A DNA stretch of 64,000 nucleotides, from contig NZ_JARHTP010000008.1 in the NCBI RefSeq assembly GCF_029223485.1, positions 124,001 through 188,000 of the forward strand. The letters run 5' to 3'. This DNA comes from Streptomyces coacervatus (GTDB lineage Bacteria > Actinomycetota > Actinomycetes > Streptomycetales > Streptomycetaceae). A program made the position numbers and the translations under genes. The notes under the pieces were generated by a model, which worked only from the letters and a program-made list of their open reading frames with translations, ran no database searches and was not told the DNA's origin. This document shows positions 24,888-36,138 of this stretch, piece after piece. Every line of letters begins with the position of its first letter. The stretch's first letter is position 1.

Positions 24888-25754
24888 ATGACAACACACG
24901 CGAACGAGCTCGCGGTGGACGTCCGGGGGCTGCGCAAGCAGTACGGGGACGTGACCGCGGTGGACGGCATCGATCTCGGGATCCGCAGGGGCGAGGTCTT
25001 CGGCCTGCTGGGACCGAACGGCGCGGGCAAGAGCACCACGGTGGAGATCCTCCAGGGCAACCGCACCCGGGACGCGGGCGAGGTGTCGGTGCTCGGTTCG
25101 GACCCGGCGTCCGGCACGCGCGCGTGGCGGTCACGTGTCGGAATCGTCTGGCAGGACGAATCGGCGCCCGCCGAGTTGACGGTCCGGGAGACCGTACGGC
25201 ACTTCGCCCGCTACTACCCGCGGCCACGCGACCCGGAGGAGGTCATCGGCCTGGTGGGTCTCGAGGCGAAGGCGGGCAGCCGGATCAAGTCGCTGTCCGG
25301 GGGCCAGCGCAGGCGTCTCGACGTTGCCCTGGGCGTGATCGGCGATCCGGAGCTGCTGCTCCTGGACGAACCGACGACCGGCTTCGACCCGGCGGCCCGG
25401 CGACAGTTCTGGGACCTGATCCGGCTGCTCTCCGAGGAGGGCACGACCATCCTGCTGACCACGCACTACCTGGAGGAGGCGGAGGCGCTCGCCGACCGGC
25501 TCGCCGTCGTGGCCCAGGGGCAGGTCGTCGCCGAGGGCGAGCCCGCCGCCCTGCGGGGGCGGTACGGCACGGAGGCCACCGTCGAGTGGACCGAGCCGGA
25601 CGGTGTCCCGCGCACCGAGCGCACGGACACGCCGACCAGGACCGTCGCCGAGCTCATGCACCGCTTCGACGGCGAGATCCCCGGCCTGAAGGTGACCCGC
25701 CCGACCCTGGAGGACGTCTACCTCCGGCTGACCGGACAGGAGGACGCGCGATGA
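24888..25754 (+). CDS. ABC transporter ATP-binding protein (DrrA-like)
   Basis: A 288-residue ATPase of the ABC-2 export type. Walker A GPNGAGKS is at 42-49, the Q-loop near 89, signature LSGGQ at 136-140, and Walker B plus D-loop LLLLDEPTTGFDPAAR from 157. The C-terminal 60 residues (TEATVEWTEPDG and on) are the extension typical of drug or antibiotic exporters. The ATG at 24888 follows TTGAGGGC, and the stop overlaps the permease ATG (ATGA). Substrate unknown. Confidence 0.93.
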   Translation: MTTHANELAVDVRGLRKQYGDVTAVDGIDLGIRRGEVFGLLGPNGAGKSTTVEILQGNRTRDAGEVSVLGSDPASGTRAWRSRVGIVWQDESAPAELTVRETVRHFARYYPRPRDPEEVIGLVGLEAKAGSRIKSLSGGQRRRLDVALGVIGDPELLLLDEPTTGFDPAARRQFWDLIRLLSEEGTTILLTTHYLEEAEALADRLAVVAQGQVVAEGEPAALRGRYGTEATVEWTEPDGVPRTERTDTPTRTVAELMHRFDGEIPGLKVTRPTLEDVYLRLTGQEDAR

Positions 25755-26596
25755 CGACGACCACCGTACGGACCAGGACCCAGGCGGCCGCCGAGCGACT
25801 GCCCGGGGCGTGGGGGCTCGGCCTTCACCGGGGTGCCCTGGAGATCAAGCAGTTCTTCCGGCAGCGCGACCAGGTGGTGTTCACGTTCGCGTTCCCGGTC
25901 GTGTTCCTGTTCCTGTTCGCGTCGATCTTCAGTGACGACGTGCAGGGCGCGGGTGTCACCGCCTCGCAGCTGTACGTCCCCGCGATGATGGCCTCCGGCA
26001 TCATGTCGACGAGCTTCCAGTCGCTGGGCATCTCGATCGCCGTCGAACGGGACGAGAAGGCGCTGCGCCGGCTGCGGGGCACGCCGATGCCCCCGGCCTC
26101 GTACTTCCTGGGCAAGATCTGGCTGGTTCTTTTCACCGGTCTCGTGGAGACGGCGATCCTCCTCCTCGTCGGCACCACGCTGTACGGCGTCGATCTGCCC
26201 TCGGACGGCACCCGGTGGTTCGACTTCGCCTGGATCTTCGTACTCGGGCTCACGGGCTGCTCGCTGCTCGGCATCGCGATCAGCTCGGTGCCCAAGTCGG
26301 CGAAGAGCGCCAGCTCCGTGGTCGTACTCCCCTTCCTGGTCCTGCAGTTCATCTCCGGGGTCTACATCTCCATCGGCACCATCCCGGACTGGATGCTGAA
26401 CATCGGCGCCCTGTTCCCGCTGAAGTGGCTGTGCCAGGGGCTGCGAGGGGTGTTCCTGCCCGACTCGGCGCGGGTGCTGGAGCAGGCGGGCAGCTGGGAG
26501 TTCGGGCGGATCGCGCTGGTGCTGGTGGCGTGGTGCGTCGGAGGATTGGTGCTGTGTCTGCTGACCTTCCGGTGGAAGAACCGGCGCGACGGATGA
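25751..26596 (+). CDS. ABC-2 type permease
   Basis: A 281-residue integral membrane protein with about six membrane segments. The cytoplasmic N-terminus precedes FTFAFPVVFLFLFASIF. A conserved-type block RDEKALRRLRGTPMPP follows the second segment, the coupling region of DrrB/ABC-2 permeases. It pairs with the preceding ATPase and overlaps its stop by 4 bases. The stop in turn overlaps the kinase start. Confidence 0.92.
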   Translation: MTTTTVRTRTQAAAERLPGAWGLGLHRGALEIKQFFRQRDQVVFTFAFPVVFLFLFASIFSDDVQGAGVTASQLYVPAMMASGIMSTSFQSLGISIAVERDEKALRRLRGTPMPPASYFLGKIWLVLFTGLVETAILLLVGTTLYGVDLPSDGTRWFDFAWIFVLGLTGCSLLGIAISSVPKSAKSASSVVVLPFLVLQFISGVYISIGTIPDWMLNIGALFPLKWLCQGLRGVFLPDSARVLEQAGSWEFGRIALVLVAWCVGGLVLCLLTFRWKNRRDG

Positions 26597-27789
26597 GCGG
26601 CCCGGGCGTGGCCCGCGCCGAGCACGCCTGGGACCGGACGATCCGGCTCTGGGACGTGTACTTCGCTGTCGCCTGGGCGGCCACCCTCGCCTTCGTGCTC
26701 AACGCGGCCCACCCGGGCTTCATGGTCCGTGCGGTTGCGGCGGCGCTGCTCGTCCCGCTGGTGCCCTGGTATGTGAGGGTGGGCCGCCCGCTGCTCCAGG
26801 AGGACCCGCCGGACCAGGGGCGGTCGGTGCGCTATCTCGCCTGGGCGATCGCCATGTTCCTCCCGTCGGCCGTCCTGGTCGGCGAGACCCGGCTGATGGC
26901 GTTCGCGCTCATCCCTCAGTGCTTCATGACCCTGCACAGGCGGTGGTCGCTGGTGGCCGTCATCGTCATCAACCTGGTGCCGGTCGCCGGCTGGGCACTG
27001 CTGTGGCGGCCCAGCGGCGAGGACCTGTTCGCCGACGTCCTCTTCTCCGTGGTCGCCCTCGTCTTCTCGCTGGTGGTCGGCGGCTGGATCATCCGGATCA
27101 TCGAGCAGAGCATGGAACGCGCCGACCTGATCGCCGAGTTGGACGCCAGCCGCCACGAGATCTCCCGTCTCTCGGCCGCGCACGGCGCCCTGGCCGAGCG
27201 GGAGCGGATGGCCCGCGAGATCCACGACACCCTCGCGCAGGGCTTCACCAGTGTGCTGATGCTGATCCAGGCGGTGGAGGCGGAACTCGATCACGACGTC
27301 CCGCAGGCCCGCCGCCACCTGGCGCTGATGGACGAGACGGCCCGGCAGAACCTCGCCGAGGCCCGCGCCCTGGTCGCCGGGGCCGCGCCCGCCGACCTGA
27401 ACGGCACCTCCCTCCCGGACGCACTGCGCCGCCTCGCCGCCCGCCACGAGGCGGTGCTGGACGTGTCCGGTCCCGTGCGCCCGCTGCCCGCCGGTCCCGA
27501 GGTGGTCGCCCTGCGCTCCTGCCAGGAGGCCCTGTCCAACGCCCGCAAGCACGCGGGGAGTTCGGCAGCGGTGGGCATCGCGCTGTCGTACTCCGACGAC
27601 ACGCTCACCATGTCCGTACGGGACGACGGCTGCGGCTTCGACCCCGGCACCCCCTGCGACGGCTACGGCCTGGCGGGGCTGCGTGCCCGGGCCACCGAGG
27701 TCGGCGGGACGGCGCGGATCGACAGCATGCCGGGAGACGGTACGACGGTGACGGTCAGCCTGCCCGTTCCGCCCCTGAGGAGCTCTTGA
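26593..27789 (+). CDS. sensor histidine kinase, HPK7/NarX-like (HisKA_3)
   Basis: A 398-residue kinase with four to six membrane segments in the first 170 residues and almost no extracellular domain, so it may sense the membrane or the transporter itself. A short coiled linker precedes the phosphoacceptor H211 in EIHDTLAQGF. The ATPase domain has N316, DDGCGF at 344-349 and GYGLAGLRAR at 357-366. The ATG at 26593 overlaps the permease stop. This is an intramembrane-sensing design like LiaS or DesK. Ligand unknown. Confidence 0.93.
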   Translation: MSGPGVARAEHAWDRTIRLWDVYFAVAWAATLAFVLNAAHPGFMVRAVAAALLVPLVPWYVRVGRPLLQEDPPDQGRSVRYLAWAIAMFLPSAVLVGETRLMAFALIPQCFMTLHRRWSLVAVIVINLVPVAGWALLWRPSGEDLFADVLFSVVALVFSLVVGGWIIRIIEQSMERADLIAELDASRHEISRLSAAHGALAERERMAREIHDTLAQGFTSVLMLIQAVEAELDHDVPQARRHLALMDETARQNLAEARALVAGAAPADLNGTSLPDALRRLAARHEAVLDVSGPVRPLPAGPEVVALRSCQEALSNARKHAGSSAAVGIALSYSDDTLTMSVRDDGCGFDPGTPCDGYGLAGLRARATEVGGTARIDSMPGDGTTVTVSLPVPPLRSS

Positions 27790-28412
27790 TGATCCGGATC
27801 GTCCTGGCCGACGACCACCCCGTCGTACGGGAGGGTCTGCGGGCGATGCTCAGCGCCGAGCCGGACCTGGAGGTCGTGGCCGATGCGGCGAGCGGGCCGC
27901 AGGCGGAGGCCCTCGCCGCCGAGTTGCGGCCCGACATCGTGCTGATGGATCTGCGGATGCCGGGCGGCGGGGGCGTGGACTCGATCGTGCGGATGAGCGA
28001 AGCGGGGCTGCCGTGCCGGGTGATCGTCCTGACGACGTACGAGACGGATCGGGACATCCTGCGGGCGGTGGAGGCCGGGGCGGCGGGCTATCTGCTCAAG
28101 GACATGCCGCGGGCGGAGCTTGCGCAGGCGGTACGGGCGGCTGCGCGCGGCGAGACCGTGCTGGCGCCGTCGGTGGCGGCCCGGCTGGTGGACCAGCTGC
28201 GGACGAAGCCGGAGCTGCCGCGGCTGTCGGAGCGGGAGACGGCGGTGCTGCGGCTGGTGGCGGAAGGCTGCACGAACGCGGAGATCGGACGCCGGCTGTT
28301 CATCGGCGAGTCGACGGTGAAGACCCATCTCCTGCGTGCCTTCGGCAAGTTGGGGGTCGACGACCGGACGGCGGCGGTGACGAGCGCGATGCGATTCGGC
28401 TTGCTCGACTGA
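27789..28412 (+). CDS. NarL/LuxR-family response regulator
   Basis: A 207-residue regulator. The receiver domain has acidic pocket D8-D9, phosphoacceptor D54 (VLMDLRMPG), T82 and K104. The C-terminal LuxR helix-turn-helix (about 142-200) reads LSERETAVLRLVAEGCTNAEIG. The ATG at 27789 overlaps the kinase stop by one base. It completes an ATPase-permease-kinase-regulator operon and probably controls it. Confidence 0.95.
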   Translation: MIRIVLADDHPVVREGLRAMLSAEPDLEVVADAASGPQAEALAAELRPDIVLMDLRMPGGGGVDSIVRMSEAGLPCRVIVLTTYETDRDILRAVEAGAAGYLLKDMPRAELAQAVRAAARGETVLAPSVAARLVDQLRTKPELPRLSERETAVLRLVAEGCTNAEIGRRLFIGESTVKTHLLRAFGKLGVDDRTAAVTSAMRFGLLD

Positions 28413-28419
28413 GTTCCCT

Positions 28420-28554
28420 CGCCCCCGCCGCCCCTACCCTTCCCGTCCCTGGGGGCTGCCGCCCCCAGACCCCCGCTTCGGCCTGAACGGCCTCGTCCTC
28501 AAACGCCGGACGGGCTGAAAACCAAGCCCCGGCCGGGGTAGGGCGGCGGGGGCG
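28420..28554. repeat. 135-bp element with ~20-bp terminal inverted repeats (MITE/REP-like)
   Basis: The ends are inverted copies: 28420-28439 and 28536-28554 match after reverse complementing, except for one missing G. Inside are a hairpin (CTGGGGGC 28449-28456 with GCCCCCAG 28461-28468), the motif CCTCAAACGCCGGACGGG and the palindrome CCCCGGCCGGGG. From memory, the inner segment recurs in many Streptomyces intergenic regions. It fills nearly the whole gap between the convergent regulator and hisS, and may also serve as a bidirectional terminator. Confidence 0.75.
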
Positions 28555-28568
28555 AAGAAACCCGGACC

Positions 28569-29831
28569 TCAGCCCAGCCTCGACTCCAGCTCCGCCACGA
28601 TCTCGTTCACCCCGACCGCCGCCTGCTCGCCGGACTCCATGTCCTTGAGCTGGACGACACCCTCGGCGAGGTCGCGTTCACCGGCGACGACCGTGTAGCG
28701 GGCGCCGCTGCGATTGGCGTTCTTCATGGCGCCCTTGAGCCCCTTGGCACCGTAGGAGAAGTCCGCCGCGATACCCAGCTTGCGCAGCTCGGTGACCTTC
28801 GCGAACAGCACCCGGCGGGCCTCCTCGCCCAGCGGCACCGCGAACACGCTGGTCGTGGAGGGAAGTTCGAGCTCGACGCCCTCCGCCTCCAGCGCCAGGA
28901 CGGTGCGGTCGACGCCGAGCGCCCAGCCGACGGACGGCAGCGCGGGGCCCCCGATCATCTCCGACAGCCCGTCGTAGCGGCCGCCGCCACCCACCGCGGA
29001 CTGCGAGCCCAGACCGTCGTGGACGAACTCGAAGGTCGTACGGGTGTAGTAGTCCAGGCCTCGGACCAGCTTCGGGTCGTCCTCGAACGAGACACCCGCC
29101 GCCGTGATCAGCTCGCGGACCTCCTCGTGGTACGCCTTGCAGGCGTCGCAGAGGTAGTCGCGCAGCAGCGGGGCGTCGCCCAGCTGCTTCTGGACCGACT
29201 CGCGCTTGTCGTCGAGGACGCGCAGGGGGTTGATCTCGGCACGGCGGCGCGTGTCCTCGTCGATGTCCAGGCCGCTCAGGAAGTCCTGCAGCGCGGCCCG
29301 GTAGACGGGACGGCACTCCTTGTCGCCCAGGCTGTTCAGCAGGATCCGGAAGTTGCTCAGGCCCAGCGAGCGGTAGGCCTGGTCGGCCAGGATGATCAAC
29401 TCGGCGTCCAGCGCCGGATCCTCGGCGCCGATCGCCTCGGCGCCGACCTGCGAGAAGTGCCTGTAACGGCCCTTCTGGGGGCGCTCGTAGCGGTAGTAGG
29501 AGCCCGAGTACCAAAGCTTGACGGGCAGGTTGCCCAGCTTGTGCAGGTTGGCCTCCAGCGCCGCGCGCAGCACGGACGCCGTGCCCTCGGGGCGCAGGGC
29601 CAGCCTGTCGCCGCCCTTGGTCTCGAAGGCGTACATCTCCTTGGTCACGATGTCGGTGGACTCGCCGACACCGCGCGCGAAGAGCTCCACGCTCTCGAAG
29701 CCGGGGGTCTCGATGTAGCCGTAGCCGGAGTTGCGCAGCGGGGCGGCGATCGCCTCGCGGACCGCCAGGAACTTGGCGCTGTCCGGCGGGATCAGGTCGT
29801 ACGTGCCCTTGGGGGCCTTGAAGGTGCTCAC
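28569..29831 (-). CDS. hisS: histidyl-tRNA synthetase
   Basis: Charges tRNA-His; class II enzyme of 420 residues. Motif 2 region LWYSGSYYRYERPQKGRYRHFSQ is read in pieces. The histidine A motif LVRGLDYYTRTTFEF and a motif 3 region ending GWALGVDR are present, and a C-terminal anticodon-binding domain follows. The GTG at 29831 (VSTFKAPKGTYD) gives the standard start. The open frame continues upstream into the hydrolase gene only by chance. It lies 11 bases after that gene and is probably co-transcribed with it. Confidence 0.97.
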   Translation of the reverse strand: MSTFKAPKGTYDLIPPDSAKFLAVREAIAAPLRNSGYGYIETPGFESVELFARGVGESTDIVTKEMYAFETKGGDRLALRPEGTASVLRAALEANLHKLGNLPVKLWYSGSYYRYERPQKGRYRHFSQVGAEAIGAEDPALDAELIILADQAYRSLGLSNFRILLNSLGDKECRPVYRAALQDFLSGLDIDEDTRRRAEINPLRVLDDKRESVQKQLGDAPLLRDYLCDACKAYHEEVRELITAAGVSFEDDPKLVRGLDYYTRTTFEFVHDGLGSQSAVGGGGRYDGLSEMIGGPALPSVGWALGVDRTVLALEAEGVELELPSTTSVFAVPLGEEARRVLFAKVTELRKLGIAADFSYGAKGLKGAMKNANRSGARYTVVAGERDLAEGVVQLKDMESGEQAAVGVNEIVAELESRLG

Positions 29832-29842
29832 GGAAAGTCTCG

Positions 29843-30550
29843 TCACATTCCTCGTCGGGGAGCGGGCGAAGCTCCCTGGCCGGCGGCCACCTGCCGCAGA
29901 TACGGGTTGGTGGCGCGCTCCTGGCCGATGGTCGTCTGGGGGCCGTGGCCGGACAGCACCACGGTCGAGTCCTCGAGCGGCAGGCACACGCGGGCCAGCG
30001 AGTCGAGCATCTCGGCCATGTCACCGCCGGGCAGGTCGGTGCGTCCGATGGAGCCGGCGAAGAGCAGATCCCCGGAGAAGAACACGGAGGGAATCTCCGT
30101 GGTCTCGGGCATCTGGAAGGTCACCGACCCCTTGGTATGGCCGGGCGCATGCGCGACGGAGAACTCCAGACCCGCCAGCCCCAGCTTCGCGCCGTCGGTC
30201 AGCTCCTTGACGTCGTCGGGCTCCCCCACCGTCAGCTCGCCCATCAACTGCATGCCGATGGAGCGGCCGAGCGCCTTCTCCGGGTCCGCCATCATGTAGC
30301 GGTCCTCGGGGTGGATCCAGGCCGGTACGTCGTGTGCGCCGCACACCGGGACGACCGAGGCCACATGGTCGATGTGGCCATGGGTGAGGACGACCGCGAC
30401 GGGCTTGAGCCGATGCTTCTTCAGCGCTTCCTCGACTCCTTGGGCGGCCTGATGGCCCGGGTCGATGATCACGCACTCCTCACCGGCGGCGGGGGCGACG
30501 AGATAACAGTTCGTCCCCCAGGCCCCGGCGGGGAACCCGGCAATGAGCAC
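29843..30550 (-). CDS. metallo-beta-lactamase-fold hydrolase (glyoxalase II-like)
   Basis: A 235-residue hydrolase. The metal site THGHIDH is at 56-62, with APGHTKGS, FSGDLLF and a C-terminal SGHGPQT supplying the remaining ligands. It is widely encoded just before hisS in actinobacteria. Substrate unproven; hydroxyacylglutathione hydrolase or a mycothiol-dependent counterpart is possible. ATG at 30550. Confidence 0.9.
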   Translation of the reverse strand: MLIAGFPAGAWGTNCYLVAPAAGEECVIIDPGHQAAQGVEEALKKHRLKPVAVVLTHGHIDHVASVVPVCGAHDVPAWIHPEDRYMMADPEKALGRSIGMQLMGELTVGEPDDVKELTDGAKLGLAGLEFSVAHAPGHTKGSVTFQMPETTEIPSVFFSGDLLFAGSIGRTDLPGGDMAEMLDSLARVCLPLEDSTVVLSGHGPQTTIGQERATNPYLRQVAAGQGASPAPRRGM

Positions 30551-30719
30551 GATCGTCCTTCGTTGTGTCGATACGGGCGGACCTGCAGCTGTCGTCAGAG
30601 CCTACCGGCGCTGCCGATTCCTCAGCGAACCCATATACGGTACGGGGCACACGCAGGCGGTCGGCTCACAAGACGCACGCGTCCCAGTCGACGTACGAGA
30701 CGCATGAGGAGAAAACCCG

Positions 30720-31568
30720 GTGGTCACCCAGGAACAGCGGAAGCGTCAGCTCGCCCGGGAGAAGTTCTTGCGGCAGCAGCAGCGGCGTACGGCCGCGCGG
30801 CGCAAGTCGCGTATGCGCAGCTCCGTGATCGCGTCGGTGCTCGGCGTGGTCGTCATCGGCAGCTTGGCGCTGTACACGACCGGGGTCCTCAAGGGCAAGG
30901 ACGACAAGGCCGACGCGAGCTCGCAGACGACGCCGAGCGCCGCGGCCACCAGCAAGGCGCCGGACCCTTGTGCAAAGCCGGCCGCCGGCTCAGTGAAGAA
31001 GCTGAGCTGGAAGAAGGAGCCGGCGATGACCATCGACAAGTCGGCGAAGTACACGATGAATCTCGCCACGACGTGCGGTGACATAGACATCGCGCTGAAG
31101 GCGTCGGCGGCGCCGCACACCGTCAACTCGTTCAACTTCCTTGTGGGCAAGGGCTACTTGGACCACACCAAGTGCCACCGGCTGACCCCTCAGGGCATCT
31201 ACGTGCTGCAGTGCGGCGACCCGCAGGGAACCGGCATGGGCGGCCCCGGCTACACGATCCCGGACGAGAACCTCAAGGACAAGAGCCTCAAGGGGCAGGT
31301 GTACCCGGCGGGTACGGTCGCGATGGCCAACCAGTACAACTCGCAGACGAAGAAGGGCCGCAACACTGGCGGCAGCCAGTTCTTCCTCGTCTACCAGGAC
31401 AGTCCGCTGCCGGCCGACTACACCCCGTTCGGCACGATTTCCCCGGCCGGGATGAAGGTCCTCAAGAAGATCGCCGCCGCAGGCGCCCAGGCCGCCGACC
31501 CCACGACGGGCAATACGGCACCCAATGCGACCGTGGTGATCAACAAGGCGACGGTCACCAAATCCTGA
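30720..31568 (+). CDS. membrane-anchored peptidyl-prolyl cis-trans isomerase (cyclophilin type)
   Basis: A 282-residue protein. The basic cytoplasmic N-terminus (KRQLAREKFLRQQQRR) is followed by one membrane segment at about 35-54, a Ser/Ala-rich linker and an extracellular cyclophilin domain (about 110-278) with NSFNFLV, TGGSQFFLVYQD and FGTISPAGMKVL. The conserved catalytic Arg region reads CHRLTPQGIYVLQCGDP, so it is a divergent member. GTG start at 30720 after GAGGAG. It probably folds exported proteins. Confidence 0.92.
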   Translation: MVTQEQRKRQLAREKFLRQQQRRTAARRKSRMRSSVIASVLGVVVIGSLALYTTGVLKGKDDKADASSQTTPSAAATSKAPDPCAKPAAGSVKKLSWKKEPAMTIDKSAKYTMNLATTCGDIDIALKASAAPHTVNSFNFLVGKGYLDHTKCHRLTPQGIYVLQCGDPQGTGMGGPGYTIPDENLKDKSLKGQVYPAGTVAMANQYNSQTKKGRNTGGSQFFLVYQDSPLPADYTPFGTISPAGMKVLKKIAAAGAQAADPTTGNTAPNATVVINKATVTKS

Positions 31569-31652
31569 GCGTCAAGTGCGAAATTTCGGTCGCGCGGGAT
31601 GCGGACAGGCAACCCGCCGGTCGCCTATGTTGGCCGTGACGAAACTGTGGAC

Positions 31653-31687
31653 GATGCCCGGGGGCACTGAGGCCCCTCGCAGGCATC
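31653..31687 (+). promoter_or_regulatory. stem-loop in front of the DUF349 gene
   Basis: GATGCC (31653-31658) pairs with GGCATC (31682-31687), and GGGGC (31661-31665) pairs with GCCCC (31672-31676) inside it. The structure ends 4 bases before the GGAGGAGG ribosome binding site (31692-31699), a position where it could affect translation. Confidence 0.5.
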
Positions 31688-31703
31688 ATGTGGAGGAGGC
31701 GCT

Positions 31704-32933
31704 GTGAGCAGCGACCCGTGGGGCCGCGTCGACGAGACGGGGACCGTGTACGTGCGTACGGCCGACGGCGAGCAGGTCGTCGGTTCCTGGCAGGCCGGCT
31801 CCCCCGAGGAGGCGCTGGCCTACTTCGAGCGCAAGTACGAGGGCCTGGTTGTCGAGATCGGCCTCCTCGAGAAGCGAGTGAAGACCACCGACCTGTCCGC
31901 GAAGGACGCTCAGACCGCCATCGACCACATCCGCGAGCAGGTCGACGCACACCATGTGGTCGGCGACCTGGACGCCCTGCGGTCACGGCTGGACAAGCTC
32001 GTAGCGACGGTCGAGTCGCGCCGTGAGGAGCGCAAGCAGCAGCGCGCAAAGCAGTCCGACGAGGCGCGGAACGCCAAGGAGACCCTGGTCACCGAGGCGG
32101 AGCAGCTGGCGCAGTCCGACCAGTGGCGGGCGGCCGGTGAGCGCCTGCGCTCCCTGGTGGACACCTGGAAGGGGCTGCCGCGGCTCGACCGCAAGTCGGA
32201 CGACGAGCTGTGGCACCGTTTCTCGCACGCCCGGTCGGCGTTCTCCAAGCGCCGCAAGGCGCACTTCGCCTCGCTGGACGCGCAGCGCGAGGATGCCCGC
32301 AAGGCCAAGGAGCGGCTGGTCGCCGAGGCCGAGGCACTGTCCGGTTCGACGGACTGGGGTCCGACGGCCGCGCGCTACCGCGAGCTGATGACGGAGTGGA
32401 AGGCCGCGGGCCGCGCCCAGCGCGAGCACGAGGACGACCTGTGGAACCGCTTCCGCGGCGCCCAGGACGTGTTCTTCGCCGCCCGCAGCTCGGTCTTCGC
32501 GGAGCGGGACGCCGAGCAGTCGGAGAACCTGAAGCTGAAGGAGGAGCTGGCCGAGGAGGCCGAGAAGATCCTCCCGGTCACGGACCTCAAGGCGGCGCGT
32601 GCCGCGTTCCGCTCGGTCAACGAGCGCTGGGAGGCCATCGGCCATGTGCCGCGGGACGCGCGGCCGAAGGTCGAGGGCCGGATGCACGCCGTGGAGCGGG
32701 CCATCCAGGAGGCCGAGGAAGCCGAGTGGCGCCGGACGAACCCGGAGGCACGCGCGCGTGCCGCGGGTCTGACCGGCCAGCTCCAGGCGGCCGTCGACAA
32801 GCTGACGGGCCAGATCGAGCAGGCGCGGGCGCAGGGCAACAACGCCAAGGCCGACAAGCTCGAGCGGGAGCTGGAGGGCCGCCAGGCACTCCTGGACCAG
32901 GCGCTGAAGGGCCTGCACGAGTTCGGCGGCTGA
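31704..32933 (+). CDS. DUF349 coiled-coil protein
   Basis: A 409-residue, highly charged, almost wholly helical protein. A short N-terminal domain (about 1-60) is followed by repeated DUF349-type units. Each resembles RYRELMTEWKAAGRA..DDLWNRFRGAQDVFF, with recurring D-LW-RF cores near residues 172, 247 and 318. No catalytic motif. GTG start at 31704 behind a strong GGAGGAGG. It is encoded opposite relA across a shared terminator. Molecular role unknown; nucleic-acid or scaffold binding is speculation. Confidence 0.87.
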   Translation: MSSDPWGRVDETGTVYVRTADGEQVVGSWQAGSPEEALAYFERKYEGLVVEIGLLEKRVKTTDLSAKDAQTAIDHIREQVDAHHVVGDLDALRSRLDKLVATVESRREERKQQRAKQSDEARNAKETLVTEAEQLAQSDQWRAAGERLRSLVDTWKGLPRLDRKSDDELWHRFSHARSAFSKRRKAHFASLDAQREDARKAKERLVAEAEALSGSTDWGPTAARYRELMTEWKAAGRAQREHEDDLWNRFRGAQDVFFAARSSVFAERDAEQSENLKLKEELAEEAEKILPVTDLKAARAAFRSVNERWEAIGHVPRDARPKVEGRMHAVERAIQEAEEAEWRRTNPEARARAAGLTGQLQAAVDKLTGQIEQARAQGNNAKADKLERELEGRQALLDQALKGLHEFGG

Positions 32934-32945
32934 CACGACACGGAG

Positions 32946-32980
32946 AAGGGCCCCGTACCTTGCTCGGTACGGGGCCCTTT
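32946..32980. terminator. bidirectional terminator between DUF349 gene and relA
   Basis: Perfect 14-bp stem, 32946-32959 with 32966-32979, loop TTGCTC. TTT follows on the plus side and the left arm begins with AA, so it can serve both convergent genes. Confidence 0.92.
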
Positions 32981-33018
32981 CGCGTATGCCGGATGACTCA
33001 GTTCTGTGGCTACGACTC

Positions 33019-35553
<2,535 letters not shown>

Positions 35554-35610
35554 GAGGACTCCTCGTGCGCGATCCGGGTCCCCCGGTCAGGCTCCGGAGA
35601 CCCCATGGTA

Positions 35611-35633
35611 GCGATCCTGGGCCGCAGGATCGC
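35611..35633 (-). promoter_or_regulatory. hairpin in the relA leader
   Basis: GCGATCCTG (35611-35619) and CAGGATCGC (35625-35633) form a perfect 9-bp stem around 5 bases, 58 bases before the relA start. It could be an attenuator or a leader stabiliser. Confidence 0.45.
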
Positions 35634-36081
35634 CTTCAGGCCAATGTGAGGGCCGTCTACCGGAGAAACACGAGGGGCTGCCGCCGGATTCCGGGGGGCG
35701 GCATCGGGGTGATCCGGGGATGGCCTGCGGGTGGCCAAGGGCTTGCGCGGGGGCAGGGCGCGGGGCGAGGCCGGGCGCGGGAAGGGAGGCCGGCGCCTGC
35801 GGAGCGCGGACTTGCGCGGGGCGCACGCCGGGCGCTTGCCCCCGGAAGTCAACCGTCCCCACGGCACGGACTCGCGGGGGGCGGCAGGCCGAACGCTCCG
35901 CCGGGGCGGGTCGTGCGCGTGGCGCAGTCCGGTGTGGATCGCGCGGGAGCGTGGGGCGCTTGCGCGGCGCGGTCTTGGGTGAGGGCCGGGCCGAACCCTG
36001 CGGCGGAGCCGCGGGCCGACCGCGCGGCACGGCCCGGTGCGGAATGCAGGCCGACTGCCCGCGCTGGGCGCCGGTGATACG
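35634..36081. other. GC-rich non-coding stretch between apt and relA
   Basis: About 450 bases without a credible gene. Open frames here are long only because stops are rare in such GC-rich DNA. They encode biased Arg/Gly/Ala/Cys strings without start signals. CTTGCGCGG occurs three times (35742-35750, 35811-35819, 35959-35967). Promoters for relA, one of which lies near the gene in S. coelicolor, are expected here, but I could not place one. Confidence 0.6.
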
Positions 36082-36117
36082 CGAACGGCCGTCCCGGGAG
36101 GCCGGGACGGCCGTTCG
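36082..36117 (-). terminator. terminator after apt
   Basis: Perfect 16-bp stem, 36082-36097 with 36102-36117, 4-base loop, 21 bases past the apt stop. Confidence 0.88.
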
Positions 36118-36138
36118 TGGTGGGCGGGTGCCGTCGGG

